A DNA stretch of 64,000 bases from Saxidomus purpurata (GCA_022818135.1 JAFMSR010000009.1:23428747-23492746), one strand, 5' to 3'; counted from the stretch's first letter, positions 35,358 to 46,754 are shown. The notes: generated by a model from the sequence alone, not told the origin. Translations and numbers: made by a program.

Positions 35358-38300
35358 GTATTTTTTTTGTTCTCTGATCTATATACTGTGACCTCGGCAT
35401 GTGTAGAATAATAAGAGAATGTATATTACCATAGAACTTTACTAACATTAAATTTTAATGACACCTGCTTCATACCCTGAGGAATATTACGAAGTGGTTT
35501 ACGAAAAACGTACTTGTAAAGGGACCCGTTTACTCTTTCAATGTGTTCCGAACATTACACGCTAGTCTTAAAATGATCAAATGATTGGTATGATAGTGGG
35601 GAGGCTAAACTAGATTCAATTTTGTGGTCGTTCAATACCTTTCGATTTATCGAGGACGTTTTGATGTGTGCTAATTTGCTGTGTTCGAATGTAGACCGCT
35701 TTAATTAGTTCAACGAAATAATCAGTATTCCTTGTTTTAGTTAAACTGTGTTCTTTTCTAGGGAATATGACTAAATTGTATTAAATTGGCAGTATTTTCG
35801 TTGACTATTGCTTCCATGTCCAATCTAAAAACATGATCCATCCATTGCAGCTGTATATCTATTTAATCAGCACAACATTGAAAGGCATTATAAAAGGACT
35901 CTATTACCAATATCATTTTTCAGGCAAGGGATATTCGCAATGAGATCCTGCATAAAGCAAAGATGGAGATGAACGACCAGACTTTGGATGGATATTTGGA
36001 TATATTTATTGCGGTTCTACAAGACCCAAAGTATTTAGCGACAAACGCTGTGTCTCAAGATGCAGTTTATAAACTAACTCAGGTATATTTTACTTTTTAT
36101 CAACGCGTATTGCTAACGGTTGAATAAAAAATATTTTGCAATCGCATAGTTTGGCTTCATTGATGGAGCTGACAATCATGCATGTCACATTCATGTCATC
36201 ATTTATCCTTTGAATCTACATGCACATTCTGTTGCTGTCAAACTAGTCGTCTTTCCTTTTTAGCTCGACTATTCGAAGAATAGGGGAGCTATCCTACTCG
36301 CCCCGGCGTCGGCGTGAGCGTCACACCAATGTTAAAGTTTGCGTACCACCCCAAATATTTTCAAAGTCCATTGAGATATTGCTTTGAAACTTTGCACACT
36401 TGTTCACCATCATGTCCCCAATCTCTACACAAGAGGAGGTAACTCTATCAAGCATTGTGACAGAATTATGCCCCTTTTTCAACTTAGAATTTATGTTAAA
36501 GTTTGCGTACCACCTCAAATATTTTCAAAGTGCATTGACATATGGCCTTGAAACTTTGCATACTTGTTCACCATCATGTCCCCAATCTCTACACAAGAGG
36601 AGGTAAATCTATCAAGCATTTTGACAGAATTATGCCCCTTTTTCAACTTAGAATTTATGTTAAAGTTTGTTCCAAGTTCATATTGCAGCATGGATTATTA
36701 CATCTATGACACAGCATTGCAGACCATACAGACAGTTTGAATAAAGGTGCTTATGCTCATTTCATATTGATCATATGAAATTAATTTATTTTCATTTCAT
36801 GGTACTTATTTCATCTAGTTTACATGTGATTTTTCTACAAATCTTACATAAAAGTTTAGGAATGTTATAAATTGTGAAAGACAAATTAGTAATCTATTAT
36901 TGTGGCATTTGGTTTTCTAACTTATGTTGATGATGTTTCATTTATTGTAGCACCACCTGTCATATTGTTTTTATACTTAACACTACTTCACCCCAAAATG
37001 TCAAACACTACTTCACCCCAAAATGTCAAGCAGGTGATATTTTTTAAAATTATGGTCTTCTTTTTCATTTGGTTTAGAATTGGGCCTTTTACTTATAGCT
37101 TATATTATACAATCAAGCACTGAGAATAGTCGAGCGCGCTGTCAATTGACAGCTCTTGTTTCTAACGTGTTCAATTTTGTTATGTTGTATAATGTATAGC
37201 TTCTAGATAACTAATGCTAAAATGCAATGCATAAGCCATTAATTTGAATACGATTACATCAGTTTACTTAATCTTATAAAAAATTTACAGGCGTTATTAA
37301 ATAGAGATTTGATGGAGAAAAACATATTTATGATATTTGGAACTTGAAAGTTTTTCAGTCAATATACTATAGTCTTATACTCAAGATCTTTATTAATGCA
37401 CTATTAGTATTTGCATGTCTTTTTATCACCCTTTACTAAAGTCTTAAACCGAGTGTATCTGCTCATATATAGAAACATAGGAAATTCTCAGTTATTCAAT
37501 AGGAGGATCACAATGTATCATTGTTTCATTATTACACGCGTCGAGTCGAAAACAGGGTATACACACACTAACTAGTACTTTATTAACCAGGTTTTCAATT
37601 TTGAAAATCCTGGTTATTAGATTGGGGTATGGCGGGCGGATGGGCGGATGGGCGGATGGGCGGGCGTCAAACGAAATTGTGTCCGCTCTGTAACTCTTCA
37701 ACCCTTTGAAGAATTTTGATGAAACTTCAGACAAATGTTTACCACATCAAGATGACGTGCAGAACGCATGTTCCGCATGGCTGGCTCCAAGGTCAAGGTC
37801 ACAGTGACATTAACATTGAAAATCCTGTCCGCTCTGTAACTCTTCAACCCTTTGAAGAATTTTGATGAAACTTCAGACAAATGTTTACCACATCAAGATG
37901 ACGTGCAGAACGCATGTTCCGCATGGCTGGCTCCAAGGTCAAGGTCACAGTGACATTAACATTGAAAATCCTGTTTACATGATTTTAACTTGATTTGGCA
38001 GTCAAAGGTCATATCATCTTTGGAGGTAATTTAAAAAAGATATGATATATTATTTCATGTCTACTTTGTAACTTGTTTCTTTTTCACATTATGTATATCT
38101 ACTGACTTTAAAAACACATTTGCGCTCGGCCAGCAGACTGGGAAATGAAAACCTGGTTTTGTGACAATTTCCTGTCACTTGTTTATATTACATTCTTTGA
38201 TTAATTTCAGTACAATTACAAGTTGCGTACAGTATTGAATGTTTGTATTTTGTTTCGCATGTAAATTTATGTATACAGGTGAATTCTGAATAACATATTT

Positions 38301-39675
38301 TTTATTGTTTATTTTCAGTTCCTAGAAAAGCATATTGCTTTACTTCTTTGTACACTTATCTCTTACTAAACGTAACATTTTTAGAAAATTTGAAAAATAA
38401 ACTGTAAAGTAAACAACGATAACTATAAAGATGAAAGATTAATTAAATATTTGAGAAATGAAATTAATTTTACATGATGTTATTTTGAAAATACCTTCTT
38501 TATCAGCAAAACAATTGAACAACGCTTATACTATCAATATGCCCATATTTACTTTAGCTAAAGTCCAAGCAAATACACATCAGCCAATGGGACGAGACGA
38601 AAATCCGCAAAATGCGCGAGGAGGCATTGTCCGAGCTACAAGAAAGAACACAAGAGTCATTACAACAAATTGAGGATGCAGCAGTTGCAGGAATGACGGA
38701 TGTTAATAATACGAAAAAGGACGCGATGCAAAAGATAAAGAAAACAACAATTTGTAGCTTATCTAATGTAAATAAGCGGAAAGCAAAGTCAATGCAGGAA
38801 ATAAGACGGGCGAAAATCACTGTTTTATCAGATATGGATCGTACAAGTAAAAGAAGATTGCACGAAATGAAGGAAGCGGCAACTATTGGGCTGTCGGGTG
38901 TGAACAAAACAAAAACAGACGCAGTGAAGGAAATAAAGGCCACGACAAGTAGCGGATTGTCGGACTTGAATAGGACAAAGGCTGAAGCAATGCAAGAAAT
39001 TAAAGAAGCGAAGACAAATATAGTGGAGGAGGTTATTTACAAGAGGCAGCAACTAGAGGTAACTCATTTTAATTGCAATGGTGTATGGGGATCAGATTTT
39101 TTGTTTTGATTGGTTACAAAACACCAGCAAAATCGTTTTGATATCTTAGTGATCTGCACAACTAAATCATCTTGTGACTATGGTCACAAAATGAAACTCA
39201 ATCTCTGTAAATGCTTCAATTGTGGCTACAGATCAAGAAACAAATAGTCAATTTATGTCATGTTAAGTAACATTACCATTAACAGCGTCAATTTAACGAT
39301 GGCAATTCTTATAACCAAGCTGCGCGCTACAATGTATCCGGCTCCGGCTGTCCATTAAGAGATTTGAAACAATTACATTAATTTGACATCATATTAGAGA
39401 AAAAAAACTTTCAAAATTCAAATAATAAATCTTAAATTAACCTTAGTATTATTTCAAGATATATTTTTTATTTCAGAATTCCAAACCCGGTGGAAGGCAA
39501 CCTACAACTTCTCTTGATGAACATTACTCTACGGTCATTACAGGTAAATGGTCGTTTGTTTATTGATATTTTCTTTTATTTTGCCTTCACCTTCGTTATC
39601 CTATTTTGCTGCTTCAACTCCATTACCGCATGTGTTTTGGTCTCTTTAGGCCCAAGCACTGCGCATTCACAGTGA
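34788..39675 (+). CDS. CXorf38-like protein with HEPN-type motif and 22-residue helical repeats (five exons)
   Basis: Model: 34788-35357, 35924-36082, 38558-39058, 39477-39543, 39650-39675, all with GT/AG borders and compatible phases (0,0,0,1), giving about 440 aa. Residues 1-200 follow the vertebrate CXorf38 pattern as I remember it: YKNW at 11-14, a Cys-rich middle, TDPSAWCSDPLGWMFAKCF at 125-143, DAAGLLSFIINS, and RNEILH at 195-200, an R-x4-H motif as in HEPN domains. HEPN domains often act as RNases or RNA/protein binders; activity here is not shown. Residues about 262-400 form six helical repeats. The start ATG has AACACA before it and sits after a possible 5' UTR acceptor. No signal peptide or membrane segment, so cytosolic or nuclear. 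If the donor at 39544 is not used, the protein ends nine codons further at 39564-39566. The gene might also continue beyond. Confidence 0.7.
35924..36082 (+). CDS. Exon 2 of CXorf38-like gene (HEPN-type motif)
   Basis: The acceptor TATCATTTTTCAG precedes ARDIRNEILHKAKMEMNDQ. The RNEILH block aligns with the CRNEIMHS block I recall in CXorf38. The exon is 53 codons, phase 0 at both ends, and closes at KLTQ|GTATAT. It was too short to stand out as an ORF and is found only by splicing. Confidence 0.72.
36262..37162 (+). mobile_element. Tandem-core element in intron 2, 164-bp units
   Basis: Left end AGCTCGACTATTCGAAGAAT, right end GAATAGTCGAGCGCGCTGTC followed by GACAGCTCTTGTTT. Two full 164-bp units start at 36331 and 36495 (GTTAAAGTTTGCGTACCACC), with a third partial unit from about 36659. 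The right end is the complement of the AACAAGAGCTGTC start of the element at 22474. Non-coding and on the gene's sense strand within its second intron. Confidence 0.8.
37585..38160 (+). mobile_element. Tandem-core element in intron 2, 146-bp units
   Basis: Left end AACCAGGTTTTCAATTTTGA, itself a hairpin with AAAATCCTGGTT, and right end GAAATGAAAACCTGGTTTTG. A GGCGGATG-type microsatellite lies at 37630-37670. Two 146-bp units start at 37681 and 37827 and are nearly identical. Each contains CAAGGTCAAGGTCACAGTGA. Confidence 0.8.
38558..39058 (+). CDS. Exon 3 of CXorf38-like gene (22-residue repeats)
   Basis: The acceptor ATTTACTTTAG ends at 38557 and the donor is GAG|GTAACT after 39058; 167 codons, phase 0. 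Its last ~130 residues are six repeats of about 22 residues with consensus near T-K-x-D-A-M-Q-E-I-K-x-A-T-x-x-G-L-S-D-V-N-K. The pattern of small, charged and aliphatic residues predicts long amphipathic helices or a coiled coil, suggesting self-assembly or a partner-binding stalk. Base composition is more coding-like than the introns. Confidence 0.7.
39477..39675 (+). CDS. Exons 4 and 5 of CXorf38-like gene (short C-terminal tail)
   Basis: Exon 4 (39477-39543) follows a strong acceptor ATTTTTTATTTCAG and encodes a Ser/Thr-rich tail (PTTSLDEHYSTVIT). The donor CAG|GTAAAT leads over a 106-bp intron to acceptor GGTCTCTTTAG at 39649. Exon 5 then adds GPSTAHSQ and stops at 39673. Readthrough at exon 4 instead gives GKWSFVY and a stop. 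Which form is used cannot be told from sequence alone. Confidence 0.5.
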
Positions 39676-40162
39676 TGACGTCATGACATGTGTGTTGTGT
39701 CCATTTTGGGAGACGTTTGTAAAATAGAACCATTTTTTTTAGATAGTACTTTACGGCAAATTAGAATTATGTTTAGCATGAGATTTATTTTAGAATGTGA
39801 ACTGAAATTATACGGAGCTGACTTGTATATCCAATCTAGAGCGTGACCAAAGACATTGAAGGTCAAGGTCATCGTATCTTATGTACGTCTTATGCCTGTC
39901 TGCAACATATCCGTAATTTAACTAAAGGCAAAATATTGAACGTGATTAAAACAATTGTAATGGCTGAATGTGCTTATCATATTACCCTTCATTTAAGATT
40001 AGCAAGCCAATCTACACTGACACACAAATGTGCTAGTTCGGTTTTTGCTCCTAGTGCAACGATTTACGATACCAGTCTTAATGGCTATATTCATAAAACT
40101 TCCTTGACTCGACCTCTACCAAGTAAGGGTCCTTTACTTGCCGTCCGTTGGACAACTGCTTA

Positions 40163-40600
40163 TTATATCTCCCCCCATATAATGTTTTTGGTCGAATTGT
40201 CTATCTGTCTGTCTGTTCGTCTGTCCGTCACATAACGTGTCTGCCCCATATCTCTTGAACCCCTTGGGGGATTTTAGAATAACCCACCACAAATGTTCAC
40301 AATATTAAGACGATGTGCAGAGAGCATGTTACAACCACCTGGGGTCAAGGTCAATGTTACAATTAGAGATCAACGGTCATATGACTATATTTCGTGTCCG
40401 CTCCATATCTCTTGAACCCCTTGAAAGATATTTGAATAACTCACCACAAATATTGACCATATTAAGACAATATGCAGAGCGCATGTTACAACCACCTTGG
40501 TTCAAGGCCAATGTCACAATTAAAGGCTATTGTATTTTAATATCCTGTTTAAGTATTATAATCATTGACAAACTGACATGGGGGAGACATATGTTTTTCT
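40163..40600 (+). mobile_element. Tandem-core element, 156-bp units
   Basis: Left end ATATCTCCCCCCATATAATG and right end CATGGGGGAGACATATGTTT are inverted. A GTCT/GTCC microsatellite lies at 40199-40231. Two units of about 156 bp start at 40238 and 40394 (CCATATCTCTTGAACCCCTT). The first carries GGTCAAGGTCAATG. It lies about 500 bp after the CXorf38-like stop. Confidence 0.75.
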
Positions 40601-40604
40601 GACT

Positions 40605-41170
40605 AAAACAGCCATCTACATTTGGCTGATTTATTGCTTCAATTACTCACATGCCAATCAGATCTATTTAACAGTCCCGTCCTATGTCTAGGTTGAGCCG
40701 AGGAACGTTGCATAATAAAGCCATAAAATTCTTATTGTTGCTAGACATAATTTACTTTTTGATGTAGCTTAAAAACTAACAAAGGTTAATTGATTCATTT
40801 AAACTGTTTTCGAGTTATATCACAGTACATGTATCTTTTTACTAAAGTTAAAAATCGCTTGGAACTGTATAGTATTATTTCTGTTATATAAGCAACGATT
40901 CGCTTATTTAGAAAGAATATGCTTTTGTGAGTTTTTGAGTATTTGTCGTTTAAAGACGTCTAAAACATCAAAGCGTTGTGAGCGCTGAAGGCCTGGGGGC
41001 TATAGATTAACTCCCCTAAAAATAATCTTTAAAAAAATCTTACCAAAAGCGCGGTTCGAAATGCGCAGAGGACGAAATTTAGTATATGACACAGAATGAA
41101 CGATTCAAAAATATATTGGTGGCAGGGAAGTTTGTTTTTTTATAAAACGTACGTTAAATGAAAAATAATC
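40605..41170. other. Unassigned stretch
   Basis: No gene seen. An AATAAA at 40711 could serve as a distant polyadenylation signal for the CXorf38-like gene, but it is about 1 kb away. Confidence 0.4.
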
Positions 41171-41176
41171 ACATGG

Positions 41177-41291
41177 TCAACAATATGAATTGTTTGAGAG
41201 AGCAATAAAAATAATTCGATCTGCGCTTGGTTCAACTTCAAGCGATATCTGATGATATGGATCGAAAGTTAGTGTGTACCAAGGACAAGAC
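41177..41291 (-). CDS. Candidate terminal exon, minus strand (37 codons plus stop)
   Basis: After a strong acceptor (TTCATTTCTTTCAAG on the minus strand, AG at 41293-41292) the frame reads SCPWYTLTFDPYHQISLEVE, PSADRIIFIALSNNSYC and a stop at 41179-41177. The composition is unlike random AT-rich translation, with alternating hydrophobic residues suggesting beta strands. I do not recognise the family. Phase requires two bases from the preceding exon, which exon candidate 44826-44946 could supply in one of its two open frames. Confidence 0.35.
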
Positions 41292-42298
41292 CTTGAAAGA
41301 AATGAACAAAGACATACCAGCAATGAAATATAAATACAGTACTGTACAATGTGTATAACAGGGAAAACCAAAAATGATTCTTGGTTACCTTGTAGTTGTA
41401 ATCACACCGTTCGCTGGGCCTTGACATGCAGCGTCCTCGATAAATGGCTGGTGATTTTGATCACGTGAGTTCCCTCTCGGGAATGTACGTAAATTATATC
41501 TTTTTTTAAAGAAATTTATTTTTAGGTAAAGATATATGTAATCGTTCGTAAGAAGATAGTTGTCAATGAAATAACATCAGAAATTTGAAAATCAAACTAC
41601 AAACTCTTATATCGAGCTCCGTACGATTCCCTAAATTTCCGTAAGTATCCGTAATATTCCGTGATATGCATATGATTATCTTCCGTAATCAGCTAACAGC
41701 GCAGTAATTTCTAAAACAGAAAAAATTGTGTAATACAGCCCGTAAGCTATATACCTTTCTGCAATCGTTTGAAGTTGTATGTACTGTTTTATTTGTAATA
41801 TGTTTTATCGTATGCGACATTCAAACAGAAGATTGATCTGGTCTGTCTTGCACTACTTTCCCATGCGCATGTTTACAGTTGTTATTCGCACATAGCACAG
41901 TAAAATTGTCTGCATTGTTTGAAATGTGGTATGCTAACTAAGGCCTAGGGGACTTTCAGTCCCCAGGCCAAAAATCACTCAAAAGTAAAATGGCAATTCT
42001 TCACTCATGTCAAGCTTGGTATAGCTGTTCTGAATATAACTCGAAAACGGTAAAAATCAATCCGAGAAAACCCGTGTTAATGTTAATGATAATCGTTACT
42101 TCTTTCCGTTGGCAATAACAAATAAAATTGTTGTACTAGTTTACATATTAAATTTGGTGTTTCTAGTAGCCTAAGGATTGTTAGTAAATATAAAGGGACA
42201 CACCCTGCAACTAGCAGATAACATATACGTAAAATGCTAGAAATGGGATAAACGTACGGAAAATAACAAACAACGGCAATTTTCAACAATCGTTGACA

Positions 42299-42767
42299 TT
42301 AAGGTAGAAGCATAGTCTCTAGTTCTCTAGTCTACCTTCGTGTTTTGTACCAACTGAAACTTGACGATATTTCGGATTCAGATCTATATTTTATTTGACG
42401 CTATGTATGAACATAACTTTAACATGCATCAAAAACATGACCATGTCGCGCCATTTTTACCTCTGTTGTATGGAGACAAATCTTATCTTATAATTATTGT
42501 ACAAAGATCATTTGTTGACGTTAAGCAATAACATGGGCATCAAAATAAAGCTATCAAAATTTCCTACTCTTAATGACTTTGCCTTTATGCTGCGCAAAAC
42601 GAGACTGAAAAATTAACATGATTTTGATTTTCTGAATTTATCCACAAAAAATAGCTTCGCTCGAAATTTAAAAAGGTATGCCCGTAATTGTTTTGCCAAA
42701 ATTTGATATGTTTTAAAGTGAAATGTATCCTAAATACACTCAAAAAATAAGAAACTTTCACGTTTTA
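42299..42767 (+). repeat. Left copy of a ~468-bp inverted repeat pair
   Basis: Begins TTAAGGTAGAAGCATA and runs to about CGTTTTATGG. The complement of 45570-46036 aligns along its whole length (for example TTGTACCAACTGAAACTTGA, TTTATTTGACG, CATGACCATGTCG). It is either one end of a 3.7-kb transposon flanked by TTAA or an independent MITE copy. Confidence 0.8.
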
Positions 42768-43726
42768 TGGGGCAGTTTAAAGTTACTGTACATCGAAATA
42801 AACATGAATTAAAAATTAAATTGTAGCTGATTCATGACACATATACATTTTACATATTCTTTTGATAGGAAAAGAGAATTCTGGATTGTTGAAACAAGAG
42901 TTAGCCTTCCAAAAATCAAGAGGCTTCGTTCAAATGCAAGTTTTTATTCTTATATGTTGTATGCATATAAGGAAAATGTTATTAGAACCATTACTATATT
43001 TGAATATATAATAAGAAGTGCAGCGCACAGTTCAAAGAAATACAATGGAGAATAAACATGTTTCCGTAACTTCTGAACTGTGCGTCGCGAAATGAGCCAT
43101 CAGCCACAGACGGTGACGTAACTATTATTGTACCGAACCATTAGACTGCATACTCTAACACTTCACTCAATTACTTTCGTTCTAATGCATGAATTACTAT
43201 TTAAATGTCATTCGGATGGGGGGTACTAATCTTGGACCAAAGATGATCATAACAAAGCACTGTCTTTCATACATCGCCTCTTCCGAGCCGAGAACGATGT
43301 CAAGTTCATCATTTTATATTTCCACATTTTTGTTTGAGTTATTAAAAAAAATATGTACGTAAATTCTTTGATAAACATACCGGTGGCTACATATAAGATA
43401 ATCGATGCTTTTAATAACTTTTTTTCGACACTGCCATCAGTCGAACAATAGAGAAGCATAAAGCTCGTTTAGTGCTTCTTGCGTTGAAAATCCACTCATA
43501 ACGATCACACGCACGTTACTGCTATATGCGGCTGACATGTGCATTTATCCCGCATGAAGCTCACTTAAAATATAATAACTGTTCTGTTTAAAATACAATG
43601 TATATTCTTATTTTATTTAATGATAGTAATGAAAACCGATGCCTGAAAACACGACTATACATGTACATGACTAAAATAGATAGAACGGATGGACATCGGA
43701 AACGTTTTTGTAATTATATAGATTAC

Positions 43727-43870
43727 TGTTGTTGTTGTTGCTATAACATCAGCAGAAGTAGTAGTAACAGCAGCAGCAGCAGTAGCATTATTATAAGTAG
43801 TAACTGAAAACTGAAGTGCACAGCAGCAACATCAGCAGTAGCAGTAGTAGTAACGATGCAACAGAGGTAA
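43727..43870 (+). repeat. Trinucleotide-rich tract (TGT, AGC, AGT)
   Basis: Short runs of GTT, CAG/AGC and AGT triplets. Frames through it are Ser/Cys-rich and low complexity. Confidence 0.8.
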
Positions 43871-44825
43871 AAGTTACTGTAGCAGAAGCACCAACTGCAG
43901 TAGTATCAACCACATGAACAGAAACAGCCAGCTAATTTGAGACACAGTAATATAAATTGGGACTTTAATACAAACATGGCAAAATCAACAATTAAATTGG
44001 CATGACAGGTAAACATGTTCATAGGAAAAAGTATAATCAGTACGTGTATTAACATTTTTAAGCTGTCATCAGTCTCTTATCAAAAATTTTCGTTGTGAAG
44101 AGCAAATCATAGAAAAGTTCTACTTGTATTCTGTAGGCAAGTTCCACGGATTACGGATACCTTCTGCTATTTTTATTCAGCGGCGAATCCGAGTCTACAC
44201 CAAGCATTATCGGTACAAATTTGATACGCTCAGCACCAAACCAAACCAAATTTGATGTTTGAAAAAATACTACACGCGCAGATAGTGCAGAGGGTACTAA
44301 ACAGAGTATATTGTTTAATCAAAATTTACCTCATGCAATGTCAATACGTTTATCTCACACTGTTTAATATACCCAAACGACAGCGTACAGAGAAAAATGA
44401 TGAAATGCATTTAACTGCAAAAGCTTTATTATCACTAATATTAGGGGGAGAGGGTGAGGGTTCAACACCGTTTAAACAATTAACCTAGCCATCGTTTCTT
44501 AGAAGAACCACCTTCCGATCCAGCTTTCTTACATAACGTGTTATGTCGGTATAGAGGGGCTCGAATCCTGGCACTTGAACAGTTATAAGTTACGTTATTC
44601 AGCTTGACCACGGAGACAATACATGTATTTTAATTGTAAATTGAACCTGGCAAAAATGACACACACCAAAAGAAAGTGCATATATATTACACAATGTACC
44701 ACTTTGTAATAGGTTACTATATAAGACGATCGTATTTTGACACGCATGAGTATAGAACCCGGTGAATATGGAAAAAATAGTTGAATATAACATTGAACTC
44801 GTTCTTCATAATTATGCTTAGTTAC

Positions 44826-44946
44826 CAATATCTCCGTATTGAAATTGTCTTGCATTGATGTAGGGTCAGACGGTATTTTGTAACCCGATCTCTTAGATGT
44901 TTGCGTAACACCGGATACAGCACCATACAACTGTCCGACCATAATT
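44826..44946 (-). CDS. Candidate internal exon, minus strand
   Basis: Bounded on the minus strand by GGACAACAG| and ATATTG|GTAACT. Two frames are open: one reads LYGAVSGVTQTSKRSGYKIP, which looks more protein-like, and another reads LWSDSCMVLYPVLRKHL, whose phases fit the neighbours at 46233-46264 and 41177-41291. It lies between the two inverted repeat copies. Unrecognised; may be a false positive. Confidence 0.22.
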
Positions 44947-44979
44947 CTGTTGTCCTATCATGTATGTTGTCAGTCCGTG

Positions 44980-45340
44980 TGTTGGGCCTTACACTCTGGT
45001 GTGACTTTGCTTCATTCCGTCAACAATTTATTTATGAAATGAAGTAGAAAACCACTTAAACTGCCTCCTTATGTGCTACATTCATATGAAAGAAGTAGGT
45101 TTATTGAAAGAAAATAAAATGTCATTAAACCTCAAAGTTTTGCGAAAGCGTCCGTCCAACACGGACGGACAAAAACAGACATCCCAGGGCTAAATACTGC
45201 ATCCTGAATAGCTGGTTGGATCTTTATAATTCTATAATAAATTCAGTGCCGCATATTTATAAACGAATAATACGCCTTAAATAAAAGTCTATGTTGCATC
45301 AGGTAACTGGGAAGCTGTATTCGAAACAAAGGTACCAGAA
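44980..45340 (+). repeat. Dispersed repeat M4, copy 1
   Basis: Collinear with 61000-61270: GGCCTTACACYYTGGTGTG, GCTTCATTCCGTYAACAATT, GTTTATTGAAAGAAAAT, CATTAAACCTCAAA, CGTCTATGTTGCATC. Followed by GAAGCTGTATTCGAAAC, a phrase repeated several times at 61240-61390. No ORF. Confidence 0.68.
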
Positions 45341-45569
45341 TCCCAAATACAGCCCTATATTCAATTTGGAAAGCTTTATTCGTTAATGCGAACCGATTAT
45401 GCTCTTCGGGGTTACAATGCGTTATGAATCAACATTAGAAATAATACTCCTGTAATTCGATGATTATTAGGACGTCTTATTAATTTCCAATACCCCGATA
45501 AACACTTTTAAACGGCAACGTCGAAAAATCGTAATTTTGACGTCTGTGTCATCATATAAACGCTTGGTT

Positions 45570-46036
45570 ATAAAATACGAAACGGTGTTTCATTTTTTGC
45601 GTATATTCAGGATACATTATACTAAAATACATCAAATTTTGGCAAAACAATTACGGACAGATTTTTTTTTAAATAGCGAGCGAAGCTATTTTTGTGGATA
45701 AATTCAGAAAATCAAAATGTTAATTTTTCAGTCTCTTTTTGCGCAGCATAAACTCAAAGTAACTCGGAGTAAATAACCATGTAGGAAAGTTCAATAGCTT
45801 TATTTTGATGCCAATTTTATTGCTTAACGTCACAAATGATCTCTGTATAGTAAGTATAAGACAAGATTTGCTTCCATACAACAGACATGGTCATGTTTGC
45901 GATGTCATGGTAACGTTATGTTCATAGATAACGTCAAATAAAATATAGGTCTGAATCGGAAACATCGTCAAGTTTCAGTTGGTACCAAACACTAAGGTAG
46001 ACTAGAGAACTTTTATTTAGTATGCTTCCACCTTAA
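45570..46036 (-). repeat. Right copy of the ~468-bp inverted repeat pair
   Basis: Inverted relative to 42299-42767 and ending TATGCTTCCACCTTAA, so both outer borders read TTAA then GGTRGAAGCATA inward. The copies differ at roughly one base in six to eight by eye, so the duplication is not recent. Confidence 0.8.
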
Positions 46037-46232
46037 ACATTTCACGTTTGTACACATTGCGTCAATATTGCGACCGCTATCCAACAAAAAATAATAAGGA
46101 AGCGTTAACGAAACGTATGATTTCCTCTCAATTTTACCGATATCTTCTTGATATTTTAGCTGATACTGTTGAAATTGGTGGCTCCAAATTTGGTTAAATA
46201 TTTTGTTTGGGTACTCAAGCAAATATACTTAC

Positions 46233-46264
46233 CGCTTCCTATGCCTACTCTCTTAGCACCAAAC
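46233..46264 (-). CDS. Candidate 32-nt micro-exon, minus strand
   Basis: Framed on the minus strand by CTTCTTTCAG| and |GTAAGTAT, both near-perfect splice signals. Only one frame is open, FGAKRVGIGS. Micro-exons this short are known but rare; without transcript data it is only a candidate linked to the other minus-strand exon-like segments. Confidence 0.22.
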
Positions 46265-46374
46265 CTGAAAGAAGCGCCGGCATGTCAGTCAGCATATATT
46301 CCCAAATTATGATTCTTCAATTTAACCGTATGGCCAGTTGTATTGTTTGAATACATATCACTAAAAAGAACACC

Positions 46375-46540
46375 GCTTGTCCACTCGCCTTTCTCTCTGG
46401 AATCATACATTCAATCTCTTTTTTGTATATACAAAATATAAACATGTATTTTTTTTTGCTTGTCCACTCGCCTTTCTCTCTGGAATCATACATTCAATCT
46501 CTTTTTTGTATATACAAAATATAAACATGTATTTTTTTTT
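46375..46540 (+). repeat. Perfect 83-bp tandem duplication
   Basis: 46375-46457 and 46458-46540 are identical as far as I can see, from GCTTGTCCACTCGCC to the T-run after AACATGTA. Identity implies a very recent duplication or an assembly duplication. Confidence 0.9.
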
Positions 46541-46754
46541 CATTTATATTCTTTTGTTGATCACGATCTGCAATTTATATACAGCATATTATTATACATA
46601 AAGTCCCTTTACCATCCTTCATTTCATCCATTCATCATTCTCTTTTCTTTTCTGATTATTTGTGTTTTATGTCGCAGCCTCAACTTTGGTTCGGTTTTGT
46701 GTTTTATTATATACCTATAAATATTTTGTCAAAAATACAGCCTTTATTCAACCA

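Noticed and set aside
37270..37350. Alternative third exon after TTACAG at 37290 in the CXorf38-like gene
   Set aside because: It would add about 18 residues and a stop, with weak composition; the 38558 exon is longer, repeat-bearing and phase-compatible. An alternative isoform is not excluded.
39843..40235. 130-codon plus-strand frame after the CXorf38-like gene
   Set aside because: It overlaps repeat sequence (GAAGGTCAAGGTCATCG and the tandem-core element) and shows no domain.
44530..44610. SINE with B-box-like GCTCGAATCCTGG
   Set aside because: No A-box at a suitable distance and no family tail.
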